From contig CALMUT010000036.1 in NCBI GenBank assembly GCA_937872925.1, positions 1 through 58,473 on the forward strand: DNA of 58,473 bases, in the 5' to 3' direction. Below, piece after piece: positions 26,442 through 34,248 of this stretch; the stretch's first letter is position 1; every line of letters begins with the position of its first letter. The position numbers and the translations under genes were made by a program. The stretch comes from an uncultured Myxococcales bacterium. Lineage in GTDB: Bacteria > Myxococcota_A > Polyangia > Polyangiales > Polyangiaceae. The notes under the pieces were generated by a model. That model saw nothing but the letters and a program-made list of their open reading frames with translations. It had not been told where the DNA came from and did no database searches.

Positions 26442-28585
26442 GCGACGAGCACGAATTGGACGACGAGGCGCCGCCTGATATCCCGGATATCTCGTCGGAC
26501 CCGCCGCCAGCGCCGTCAGCGCCGTCAGCGCCGCCTGCCGCGTCTGAGCCACCGAATCGTCCGAGTGATGCGCCCGACAGCGAGCCCGATCCCTACGATA
26601 TCGAGGTCGACGAAGAAGAAGTCGAAGTGCACGTGGACGAGCCCGTCGAACCAGTGCCTGAAAAGCCCGCGAGCGGCCCGCCGCCGCGAAAGAAGCGTGG
26701 CAAGCGGAACACGATCCCCCAGACGCCGGTGGCCCGCGCAAGCGTGCGTCCGCCCGAACCCGCCGACGATGAACTCTCGCCGGAGTCGCTGAGGCCGCCT
26801 AAGACGCCGCGCATCGAGCTGCCCACGAACGAAGTGCGCGTCAGTGAAGTTGCCCCGTCCAAGCCGCCGCCTCGGGGCTCCGAACCCCCACGTCCGGTCT
26901 CTGAACCCCCGCGTCCTGCATCCGTGCCGCCGCGTCCTGCATCCGTGCCGCCGCGTCCTATCTCCGCTCCTCCGCGCCCGCTTTCGGATCCTCCGCGCCC
27001 GCTTTCGGATCCTCCGCGTCCGCTTTCGGATCCTCCCAAGGCAGTCTCCGCTCCTCCGCGTCCGGTTTCCGAGCCGCCGAGTGCAGTGGATACGCCCCCA
27101 CCCACGGCCCGGGTGGCGGAAGGCTCACGATCCGACGATGACGAAGAGTCACCTTGGCCGCCGCTGACCCAGGAGGAAGTCGATCGCGAGCTTGCTGAGC
27201 GCGCCGCTCGGCGCGCACAGGCCGAGGAGGAACCGCCGCCATCGTCAGCCGCGACGTCGTACCCGCCGCCTCCGGTCGTTGCTTCTGAAGGCGCAGAGCC
27301 TGGCGCGCGCACGGTCAAGGCTGCCCGCATCATTCAGGCGCGCAAAGAAAGCGTCCCGCCACCATCCCCCGGCGCGGGCAGCGGAGAGGGGGCAGGGGTC
27401 GAAGCCCCGGCAGCCACCGTGCCTCTTGCGGACACACCATTGGAGACCCCGGCGGTCAGCACGCCCTTGATTGCCGAAGCAGGCGAAGCTCCGGCAGCAG
27501 CGCTTGCCACGGCTCAAGAGCTCGAAGGCGCCGAAGAACTGACCGACGACGACATCGCGCCAGAATCCGAAGAGCCTCCGGAAGTCGTGGATGTCGAGGT
27601 GACCGAGGAACCCGACGAGGCCGCCGCAGCCTCCCAGGCAGTCGTGGCCGAGGACGAACACGCCATCGATGTTCCCGTAGAAGTCGAAGCGCCTCAGGCG
27701 GACGGTACCCCCAAGCCGCCACCGCCACCGCGGCGCAGCGCTTTTGACGAAGCGCGCAAGCTTGCCCAACAAAAAGCGGAGGCAAGGCGTCAGGCCGAAG
27801 AGGCGAGACGCGCCGCTGGCGGCGAAGAAGCAAAACGGCCGCGCCGCGCCTGGTGGGAGGAGCTTTTTGGCGAAGACTTCGCCCGGGCCGCCGGCACCTT
27901 GACCGAAGGCCAGGTCACCGGTGAAGCCGACTTCATCGAGGAATCTCTGGGCGTCGCCAAGGGCGGCGTGGTGCTGGACCTCGGCTGCGGCGCCGGCTAC
28001 CACGCCGTGGATCTCGCGCGGCGTGGCTACGGCGTCGTGGGATACGACCTGTCCTTGCATCAGCTCGCCCTAGCCGCCGACGTCGCCCAGCAGTCCGGTC
28101 AAAAACTGAATCTACTGCAAGGCGATATGCGAGAGATGGCCTTCGAAGAGATGTTCGACGGCATCTACTGTTGGAACACCAGCTTCGGCTATTTCGAGGA
28201 AGAGAAGAACGTGCACGTCGCTCAGCGCATCTTCCGAGCGCTGCGCCCTGGGGGCATGTTCCTACTCGACGTTGCCAATCGCGATTTCGTTGTCGCGCAC
28301 CAGCCTGGGCAGACATGGTTTGAAGGCGACGCCTGCGTTTGCATGGACGACATGAACGTCGACTTCATCACGAGCCGACTACGCGTGAAGCGTTCGCTTA
28401 TCTTGGACGACGGTCGCAGCATGGAGTGCAACTATTCGATTCGGTTGTACGGTTTGCACGAGCTCGGCAAGATCCTTCACGATGTTGGTTTCCGCGTTAC
28501 GGAGGCCAGCGGGCACCCCTCAACGCCCGGGGTGTTCTTCGGAGCGAGCTCTCCCCGCGTGATCATTCTGGCGCAGCGGCCCTAG
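26438..28585 (+). CDS. class I SAM-dependent methyltransferase with long disordered Pro-rich N-terminus
   Basis: 715 residues. Residues 1-470 are low-complexity: Pro/Ser/Glu-rich, with PPRPxSx heptads (about 145-215) and acidic runs, ending in a basic/Ala helix. The C-terminal 240 residues are a Rossmann methyltransferase: motif I VLDLGCGAGYHAVDLA, acidic loop VGYDLS, GDMRE, then FDGIYCWNTSFGYFEEE, and ALRPGGMFLLDVAN. The catalytic part is like small-molecule (UbiE/Cfr-like) enzymes; substrate unknown. Coupling to psd makes a phospholipid or polar-lipid substrate possible but unproven. The N-terminus may be a surface or scaffold tether. Confidence 0.82.
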   Translation: MSDEHELDDEAPPDIPDISSDPPPAPSAPSAPPAASEPPNRPSDAPDSEPDPYDIEVDEEEVEVHVDEPVEPVPEKPASGPPPRKKRGKRNTIPQTPVARASVRPPEPADDELSPESLRPPKTPRIELPTNEVRVSEVAPSKPPPRGSEPPRPVSEPPRPASVPPRPASVPPRPISAPPRPLSDPPRPLSDPPRPLSDPPKAVSAPPRPVSEPPSAVDTPPPTARVAEGSRSDDDEESPWPPLTQEEVDRELAERAARRAQAEEEPPPSSAATSYPPPPVVASEGAEPGARTVKAARIIQARKESVPPPSPGAGSGEGAGVEAPAATVPLADTPLETPAVSTPLIAEAGEAPAAALATAQELEGAEELTDDDIAPESEEPPEVVDVEVTEEPDEAAAASQAVVAEDEHAIDVPVEVEAPQADGTPKPPPPPRRSAFDEARKLAQQKAEARRQAEEARRAAGGEEAKRPRRAWWEELFGEDFARAAGTLTEGQVTGEADFIEESLGVAKGGVVLDLGCGAGYHAVDLARRGYGVVGYDLSLHQLALAADVAQQSGQKLNLLQGDMREMAFEEMFDGIYCWNTSFGYFEEEKNVHVAQRIFRALRPGGMFLLDVANRDFVVAHQPGQTWFEGDACVCMDDMNVDFITSRLRVKRSLILDDGRSMECNYSIRLYGLHELGKILHDVGFRVTEASGHPSTPGVFFGASSPRVIILAQRP
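26881..27080 (+). repeat. 21-bp tandem repeats coding PPRPxSx heptads
   Basis: Within the methyltransferase N-terminus. Three consecutive 21-bp units at 26969-26989, 26990-27010 and 27011-27031 are nearly identical (each coding PPRPLSD) and are flanked by diverged copies coding PPRPASV, PPRPISA and PPRPVSE. The near identity implies recent slippage-type expansion, so copy number may vary between strains. Confidence 0.85.
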
Positions 28586-28594
28586 CGCGCTGGC

Positions 28595-28963
28595 CTATTC
28601 GCAGAACACGCCGCCGGACTTCTCGGCGCAGCTGCAATCGTCGGCGAGCACTTTGGAGACGCACGCGCATGTCGGCTGCGCCGCGCATTCCGGCAGCCAG
28701 CTACAAGCAGCGCCGCCGGCGGCCTTCTGATCGCAGAAGAAGCCCTTGGGGCAGAGTCCCTCGCCGCAGACGAAACAGCTGCCGTCTTGGCAGCGGGACT
28801 CGGGAGTTGCGGGGGATTCCTCTGCCGCCTCGGAGCCAGGCCCTTGCGTCGCACTGCCCTCGGCGCCCGGCCCCGCCGCCGAGCCCGGACCGCTGGAGGC
28901 TGCTCCTCCACAGGCAGATAGCGCGATGAAGCCGCACACGACGAGAAGCCTCGAGTCCTGCAC
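28595..28963 (-). CDS. Cys-rich lipoprotein
   Basis: 122 residues. Starts MQDSRLLVVCGFIALSACGG; the hydrophobic stretch ends in the lipobox LSAC, so a lipid-anchored envelope protein is likely. A Gly/Ser/Ala linker (about 20-50) is followed by a domain with about 14 Cys (CQDGSCFVCGEGLCPKGFFC and so on), presumably disulfide-bonded. GTG 28963 is selected because the signal peptide begins there; the longer frame overlaps the divergent gene. Only 45 nt separate it from the divergent flavoenzyme. Convergent with the methyltransferase, 9 nt apart. Function unknown. Confidence 0.72.
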   Translation of the reverse strand: MQDSRLLVVCGFIALSACGGAASSGPGSAAGPGAEGSATQGPGSEAAEESPATPESRCQDGSCFVCGEGLCPKGFFCDQKAAGGAACSWLPECAAQPTCACVSKVLADDCSCAEKSGGVFCE

Positions 28964-29008
28964 GTCCAGAGGTATACGCCCCGCGCCGCGTTCGCTACAA
29001 CCCCGATA

Positions 29009-31021
29009 GTGGATTTGCCTCGAGTCGTTGCGGACGCAGTTCCCGGCCTGCGGGTCAGCGCAAGTGTGCCGGACCGGGTGTCCTACGCTCGGGATCTTTG
29101 GCCCCGCCGGCTGATCGAGACTCGCGCGGGGCGCGTCGAGCGAAAGCCAGCGTGTGTGGTCTGGCCCCGCACCGTCGAGTCCGTGGTGCGCCTGGTCAAC
29201 TTCGCTCGCCAAGAGGGCATTCCCATCGTGCCCTACGGTGCTGGCAGTGGGGTCTGCGGCGCGATCTACCCGGACGACCGCACGATCGTAGTCGACGTGA
29301 AGGAGATGGCGGGTTTCAGCATCGATCGAGATGCTCCGCTGCTAGACGTTGGTGCCGGCGCCATCGGCATCACCCTGGAAGAAGACGTCGCTCGGCAGGG
29401 CTTCACCATCGGGCACTTCCCGTCGAGCATCCTATGCTCCACGGTTGGGGGATGGATCGCCGCTCGCGGTGCTGGGCAGTGTTCCGGCTTGTACGGCAAG
29501 ATCGAGGACATGGTGGAGTCCGTCGAGTGCGTTCTTGGCACGGGCGAGTTGGTTACCCTACGCCGGCGCTTCGACGGTCCGAATATGTTGCCGCTCATGA
29601 TCGGCAGCGAAGGCACGCTGGGGGTCATCACCCGGGCCCGCTTGCGTCTGCACACCGCGCCGGAGAGTCGTGCGTTTCTGGCGTTCTCTTTTCCGGACAT
29701 CACTTCAGGCTGGGAAGCGATGCGGACTGTATTCCAAGCCGGTCTCAGACCGGCGGTGGCACGTCTCTACGACCCCATCGACTCGGCGCTCATGCGCCAA
29801 GGGACCGTCAAGGCGACCATGAGCGGCGGCACGGAAGCCAGCCACGGCCCGAGCCAAACCGAGCGCCTCATGGGGGTCATGAAGCGTGCGCTCAAGCTGC
29901 CGCGGCTACTCAACTTTGCGATCCAGGCAGCCGAGGGCAACCTCCTGCCCAGCGCGACCCTCGTATTCGTTTACGAAGGGAATGCTGACGAAGCCGAGGA
30001 GGACGCCGCCCGCACCACGGCCCTATGTACGAAAGCGGGAGCCACGGCGCTGGGGGAAGGTCCGGCGCGCCGCTGGTACGCACACCGTTACGGAGTCAGT
30101 TATCGGCAATCTCCGGTTTTCCGAGCCGGTGCCTTCAGCGACACGATGGAAGTCGCAGCGCCGTGGTCACGCCTGCAGGCGCTCTACGACGCCGTGCGGG
30201 AAGCCCTGGGCAGTCACGTGCTGGTCATGGCGCATCTGTCCCATGCGTACCCGGATGGTTGCAGCATCTACTTCACCTTCTCCGGTGTGGGAAAAGACGA
30301 CGAAGACGCCCTGGCGAAATACGACCGCGCTTGGCGCGCTGCGCTGGATGCGGCGATCGCGGCAGGCGGGACTCTGAGCCACCACCACGGAGTCGGGCGA
30401 AGCAAAGCGCCAAAACTCGGAGCCGAGTTGGGCTACGGGGTGGAAGTGGTCGGTCGCTTGATGCGCGCTTGGGATCCCGCAGGGATCCTCAACCCAGGCG
30501 CACTCGTTTCCCGGGACGCACGGGTCGGCGCTATCGATGTGCCTTCCACCGTCAAGGCGCAGATCGACACTCACTCCATGACCGCAACCCTTCCCGGTGA
30601 CATGCCATTGGACGTCGCCGAGGAGCTGGTGCAAAAAAGCGGCCTAACCCTAGGACTCGCCCAGCAGCCGCAGGCAAATACGCTGGTCGGCGAGTTCGTC
30701 TCGCAGGGACTGCCTGGCACACGGGATCCCTGGTCGGATCCTGTCGATCAGGCACTTTCGGGCCTCTCCGCGCGCTTGAAGAACGGGCGCAGTCTCGTCA
30801 TTCGTTCTGCGCCGCGCCGCGCGGTGGGCCCAGATTTGACGGCGCTCTTCACGGGTGCCCAAGGCGCCCTGGGCACCGTCGAGGGTGCCACTTTGCGGCT
30901 ATTCAAGACTGAGTCGGCTGCCGCTCGCGTGCTGCCCTTCGCGTGGGAGCGCAACCCGCCGCTGAGCGGCGACGAAAAACACGCCTGGGATCGAGTGGTC
31001 GTCGAAGTCACGTCGGCTTAG
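29009..31021 (+). CDS. FAD-linked oxidase / alkylglycerone-phosphate synthase-like protein with extra C-terminal module
   Basis: 670 residues. FAD-binding PCMH domain (about 45-225): VVWPRTVESVVRLV, PYGAGSGVCGA, GHFPSSILCSTVGGWIAARGAGQ, MIGSEGTLGVIT. The C-terminal catalytic domain continues to about 510 with SHAYPDG and HHHGVGRSK, as in alkyl-DHAP synthase (AgpS), which makes ether lipids by exchanging the acyl chain of acyl-DHAP for a fatty alcohol. Myxobacteria are known to make ether lipids through such an enzyme. A glycolate or lactate oxidase role remains possible. The last 145 residues resemble half of a second PCMH domain (GPDLTALFTGAQGALGTVEGATLRL), which is unusual. GTG start. Confidence 0.82.
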   Translation: MDLPRVVADAVPGLRVSASVPDRVSYARDLWPRRLIETRAGRVERKPACVVWPRTVESVVRLVNFARQEGIPIVPYGAGSGVCGAIYPDDRTIVVDVKEMAGFSIDRDAPLLDVGAGAIGITLEEDVARQGFTIGHFPSSILCSTVGGWIAARGAGQCSGLYGKIEDMVESVECVLGTGELVTLRRRFDGPNMLPLMIGSEGTLGVITRARLRLHTAPESRAFLAFSFPDITSGWEAMRTVFQAGLRPAVARLYDPIDSALMRQGTVKATMSGGTEASHGPSQTERLMGVMKRALKLPRLLNFAIQAAEGNLLPSATLVFVYEGNADEAEEDAARTTALCTKAGATALGEGPARRWYAHRYGVSYRQSPVFRAGAFSDTMEVAAPWSRLQALYDAVREALGSHVLVMAHLSHAYPDGCSIYFTFSGVGKDDEDALAKYDRAWRAALDAAIAAGGTLSHHHGVGRSKAPKLGAELGYGVEVVGRLMRAWDPAGILNPGALVSRDARVGAIDVPSTVKAQIDTHSMTATLPGDMPLDVAEELVQKSGLTLGLAQQPQANTLVGEFVSQGLPGTRDPWSDPVDQALSGLSARLKNGRSLVIRSAPRRAVGPDLTALFTGAQGALGTVEGATLRLFKTESAAARVLPFAWERNPPLSGDEKHAWDRVVVEVTSA

Positions 31022-31047
31022 CTCGCGTCGGCCGAATTCTGCGTTGC

Positions 31048-31461
31048 TCAGCCCGAGAGATCGGGTCCCAGTCGCCCAAGCGCTTGTTCGACGCGTTCTT
31101 TGTCGGCGCTATCCAGTGGCGCGTGTCCCGCGCGATGGATTGCGTAACGCAGCGTCGCGGCTTCGAGCGCAGTCAGCGCCGTGGTGCGCTCGAAGGACAG
31201 ATCTGGCACACGTAGGCGGAGCAATACCTGCCCGTCCGAAAGCACTTGCTCGCCCACGATTTCTCCCTGGGGCCGGCCGTCGGCGAGTAGATGCCGGATG
31301 ATGCCCCGAACCCGCGCGGCCCGCCGTCGGACCTTTCGCGCTCCGGGCTGCTTGAACAGATCGAAGAAACGATTGCGTGCGTAGGTACGCGGAGCCAGAA
31401 CTAACGCGCAAAGCAGGCCATCCAAGTCTACGTCTGGCTTGGGTGCCGCCTGCTTGGTCAC
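31048..31461 (-). CDS. small conserved-looking protein coupled to prfA
   Basis: 137 residues with no recognised domain. Basic N-terminal half (RNRFFDLFKQPGARKVRRRAARVRGIIRHLL), then a beta-rich stretch and a helical end. The GTG start overlaps the prfA stop (GTGA), so it is read only with prfA and is likely to be a true gene. Basic charge and position suggest a nucleic-acid or ribosome link, but that is inference. In many bacteria prmC occupies this place; no methyltransferase motif is present here. Confidence 0.65.
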   Translation of the reverse strand: MTKQAAPKPDVDLDGLLCALVLAPRTYARNRFFDLFKQPGARKVRRRAARVRGIIRHLLADGRPQGEIVGEQVLSDGQVLLRLRVPDLSFERTTALTALEAATLRYAIHRAGHAPLDSADKERVEQALGRLGPDLSG

Positions 31462-32543
31462 GCTTTTCCTGTCGCCTCTTTCTTCGAAGCCTCAAGCACT
31501 TCTGCCTGGTACCAGGCTATCAGTGCGTCCAAGAGTTCGTCCAGCTCGCCATCTACGACTCGATCCAGCTTGTATAGGGTGAGTCCGATGCGATGGTCGG
31601 TCAGTCGGTTCTGGGGATAGTTGTAGGTGCGGATCTTTTCCGATCGCTCCCCGCCGCCGACCATTCCGCGCCGTTCGTCCCGGATCGCGTCAGCCTGCTT
31701 CTGCCGTTCGATGTCGAGCAGGCGGCTACGCAAGACCTTCAGCGCCTTCGCTTTGTTCTTCAGCTGGCTGCGCTCGTCCTGGCATTTGACGATCATGCCC
31801 GTGGGCAGGTGGGTGATCTGCACGGCACTATTGGTCGTGTTGACCCCTTGTCCCCCGGGGCCACCGCTGGCTGCGATGTCGAAACGCAGTTCTTTTTCGT
31901 CCAGCTCGAGTTCGACCTCTTCGGCTTCGGGCAGCACAGCCACGGTTGCCGTGGAGGTGTGGATGCGGCCCTGAGCCTCCGTTGCGGGGACGCGCTGCAC
32001 CCGGTGCACGCCGCCCTCGAACTTCATGCTGGAAAACACCCGAGTGCCGGCAATCAGCGCGATCACCTCTTTGTAGCCACCGGCGGAAGCTTCGCTGCTG
32101 GACATCAGTTCCACTTTCCAGCCTTTACGTTCCGCAAATCGGCAATACATGCGAAAGAGGTCGGCGGCGAATAGTGCGGCCTCTTCGCCGCCGGTGCCTG
32201 CGCGTATTTCGAGGATCGTATCCTTTTCGTCTGCTGGGTCTTGAGGCAACAACAGCACCTGGATCGTGCTCAGCAGCTTCTCCCGACGCTCTTCAAGCTC
32301 CGGCAGCTCTTCGCGAGCCAAAACGCCCAGCTCTGGGTCGTCCAGCGCTTCTTTGTCGTCGGCGATTTGCTTCTCCAGCTTGCGAAGCTCGCTGAAGGCT
32401 TCCACGACCGGGCCCAGCTGCGTCCGCTCCTGGTTCAGTTTGCGCAGTGCGGACGGATCCGAAAGAACTTCCGGTTCACACAGCAGTTGCTCGACTTCGG
32501 CGTGCCGGCGCACGAGCCCGGCCAGCTTCTCCTCGGGGATCAT
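31458..32543 (-). CDS. prfA: peptide chain release factor 1
   Basis: Recognises UAA and UAG and triggers peptide release. 361 residues, standard. The codon-recognition tripeptide PAT is in VQRVPATEAQGRIHTS, which distinguishes RF1 from RF2 (SPF). The catalytic loop GGPGGQGVNTTNSAVQITH has the universal GGQ; Gly after Gln instead of the common His also occurs in some RF1 proteins. The start is ATG 32543 (MIPEEKLAGLV), set by family length and by the DUF1385 stop 10 nt upstream. Third gene of rpmE-DUF1385-prfA. Confidence 0.97.
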   Translation of the reverse strand: MIPEEKLAGLVRRHAEVEQLLCEPEVLSDPSALRKLNQERTQLGPVVEAFSELRKLEKQIADDKEALDDPELGVLAREELPELEERREKLLSTIQVLLLPQDPADEKDTILEIRAGTGGEEAALFAADLFRMYCRFAERKGWKVELMSSSEASAGGYKEVIALIAGTRVFSSMKFEGGVHRVQRVPATEAQGRIHTSTATVAVLPEAEEVELELDEKELRFDIAASGGPGGQGVNTTNSAVQITHLPTGMIVKCQDERSQLKNKAKALKVLRSRLLDIERQKQADAIRDERRGMVGGGERSEKIRTYNYPQNRLTDHRIGLTLYKLDRVVDGELDELLDALIAWYQAEVLEASKKEATGKA

Positions 32544-32553
32544 GGGCGGGGCC

Positions 32554-33693
32554 TCAGGCGCGCGCAGGCGTATTCGACGCGAGTGCGTCGAAGCCGTCGA
32601 ATGTCGCCTCGCCGGTTTCCGCCAACGGGGTCTCCCCGACCTCTCGCCGCAAGGTGGCGCGCAGCGCGGCCAAGGCGACCTCCATCTGGGAGTCCTCTGG
32701 TTCGATCGTTGTGATGCGTTGCACCAGAAATCCGGGAGCGAGCAAGAAACGCAGCGCACCTTCGGAGCGCCTCGCGAGGAAGCGTTGCATTTCGAAGGTG
32801 ATGGCAGCGATGACTGGCAAGAACGGCAGCTTGATCAGGAAAAACGCCACGTTGTCAGCGAGCTTTCCCAGACCAATCTGCGGAAGCAGCGGGCCTGCGG
32901 CGCTGAACACGACGATGGACACCAGGGCGACCATGACGAGGAACGTGGTGCCGCAGCGTGGATGTAGCGTCGTCTTGCTGCGCGCGTTTTCGAGGGTCAG
33001 CTCTTCGCCGCGCTCGTAGGTGTAAATCGCCTTGTGCTCGGCGCCGTGATACTGAAAGACGCGGTAGATCTCAGGCAGTCGGCGAATGGCCATCATGTAG
33101 CCGACCACGATGCTCAGCTTGGCAATGCCCGTGAGCACCTGGAAACCGACGCTGCGCACGTCCAAATCCAGGCTGAATACGCGGCTGGTGCCTTCGGCAA
33201 ACGCTTGAGGCAACGCCACAAAGAGCGCCAACGCGAACAAGATGGAGAGCAGCGTGAAGAACTTCTTGCCGCGATCGTCCTTGGGATCCGGAGCACCTTG
33301 GGCGTCTTGGGTGGCCAGGGCGATGATGGGCATGGACAGCAGCGCTAGCGTGCTTGGTGGCTTGGGCGCATCCGGTTTCTGCGCGCGCCCGGATTCCTTT
33401 TCTTCTTCTTCCAGATCCTGTTCGTAGAGATCTGCAGAAAAACGCAGACAGCGGCTGCCCAACTTCAATGCTTCGACGAGCGTCACAACGCCGCGCACCA
33501 ATGGGTAGCCTCGCACACCCGTCCGCGTGTCGATCATCTGTTCTTCGCGTACGACTAGCGCTCCCGTGCGCCGACGGACGACCGCGGCGTAGGAGTTCGG
33601 CGAGCGCATCATCACGCCTTCGATGAGCGCTTGACCCCCGATGTATGGGCGCGCAACTCCGTCTGGACCTTGGACCGGCGGTTGGTTCGACAC
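32554..33693 (-). CDS. DUF1385 membrane protein
   Basis: 379 residues. The N-terminal YIGGQALIEGVMMRSPNSYAAVVRR is the DUF1385 hallmark. Membrane segments lie at about 150-165, 180-205 (ALFVALPQAFAEG region), 215-230 and 255-285, and the motif FQYHGAEHKAIYTYERG is typical. The gene is widely found between rpmE and prfA, as here, but no function is established; an accessory role in membrane or cell-wall biology has been guessed. It lies 58 nt after rpmE. An extra Glu/Lys-rich cytoplasmic loop (about 93-125) is seen. Confidence 0.9.
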   Translation of the reverse strand: MSNQPPVQGPDGVARPYIGGQALIEGVMMRSPNSYAAVVRRRTGALVVREEQMIDTRTGVRGYPLVRGVVTLVEALKLGSRCLRFSADLYEQDLEEEEKESGRAQKPDAPKPPSTLALLSMPIIALATQDAQGAPDPKDDRGKKFFTLLSILFALALFVALPQAFAEGTSRVFSLDLDVRSVGFQVLTGIAKLSIVVGYMMAIRRLPEIYRVFQYHGAEHKAIYTYERGEELTLENARSKTTLHPRCGTTFLVMVALVSIVVFSAAGPLLPQIGLGKLADNVAFFLIKLPFLPVIAAITFEMQRFLARRSEGALRFLLAPGFLVQRITTIEPEDSQMEVALAALRATLRREVGETPLAETGEATFDGFDALASNTPARA

Positions 33694-33751
33694 GAGATGT
33701 ACTATAGCGCGCTACCCGCGAACCATCAGTGGTCCCGGCAAAACGCGGTAA

Positions 33752-33958
33752 TCAGGTGGTTTGGCCGTAGCGCTTGCGGAACCGGTCAATGCGTCCGGCG
33801 GTATCCATCAAACGCTGCTTTCCGGTAAAGAACGGATGGCAAGCGGCGCACACATCGACGGGAAGATCCTCGGCACTCGTCGACCGCGTCTGAAACTTGT
33901 TGCCGCACGCGCAGGTGACGTTGACGACCTTGTACTCGGGGTGAATTCCTTCTTTCAT
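33752..33958 (-). CDS. rpmE: 50S ribosomal protein L31, zinc-binding type
   Basis: 68 residues. [10 protein letters not shown] start, zinc ligands Cys16, Cys18, Cys37, Cys40 (CAC...CAAC), and [25 protein letters not shown] are diagnostic of the Zn-containing (C+) paralog. The ATG at 33958 gives the family length; longer in-frame extension is spurious. Located at the 50S central protuberance. First gene of the rpmE-DUF1385-prfA operon. A Cys-minus paralog is not in the window. Confidence 0.97.
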   Translation of the reverse strand: MKEGIHPEYKVVNVTCACGNKFQTRSTSAEDLPVDVCAACHPFFTGKQRLMDTAGRIDRFRKRYGQTT

Positions 33959-34248
33959 TGCGCGCTCCAAATCCCTGGTGGCCCGGAAAGCGGGCTGCGC
34001 CGGCGCCGAGTCATCGGCGATTGCCCGGGGCAAAGGGGCGCGCAAGCTAGCGCCAGTGGGACGCACATTCAAGGAACTCCAGCGGATCGGGTCGAAAATG
34101 CCGTGCAACAAGTGGCTACTGGGAGCCCTGGGCGCTATGTTCCGGGTCATCCGTGCAGGGGCTTGTGCCCTGTCTTGAATCTAAGATGCTGTAATTAAAG
34201 AGCTTTGTGGAGATTTGCGTTTACTTGACGTTACGTTAGATATCCCTC
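33959..34248. promoter_or_regulatory. divergent control region between rpmE and the DUF362 gene
   Basis: 290 nt without a gene. The part next to rpmE is GC-rich; positions 34176-34245 are unusually AT-rich for this genome, the usual sign of promoters. A possible sigma-70-type pair on the plus strand is TTGCGT and TAGATA with 16 nt between, ending only a few bases before the DUF362 ATG, so that gene may have a very short or no leader. The match is weak. Confidence 0.4.

Noticed and set aside
26881..27080. CRISPR-like direct repeats
   Set aside because: Units are contiguous, in frame, and encode Pro-rich heptads without spacers.
26593..27333. Gly/Ser/Arg repeat protein on the minus strand
   Set aside because: It is the complement of the PPRPxSx coding repeats of the methyltransferase.
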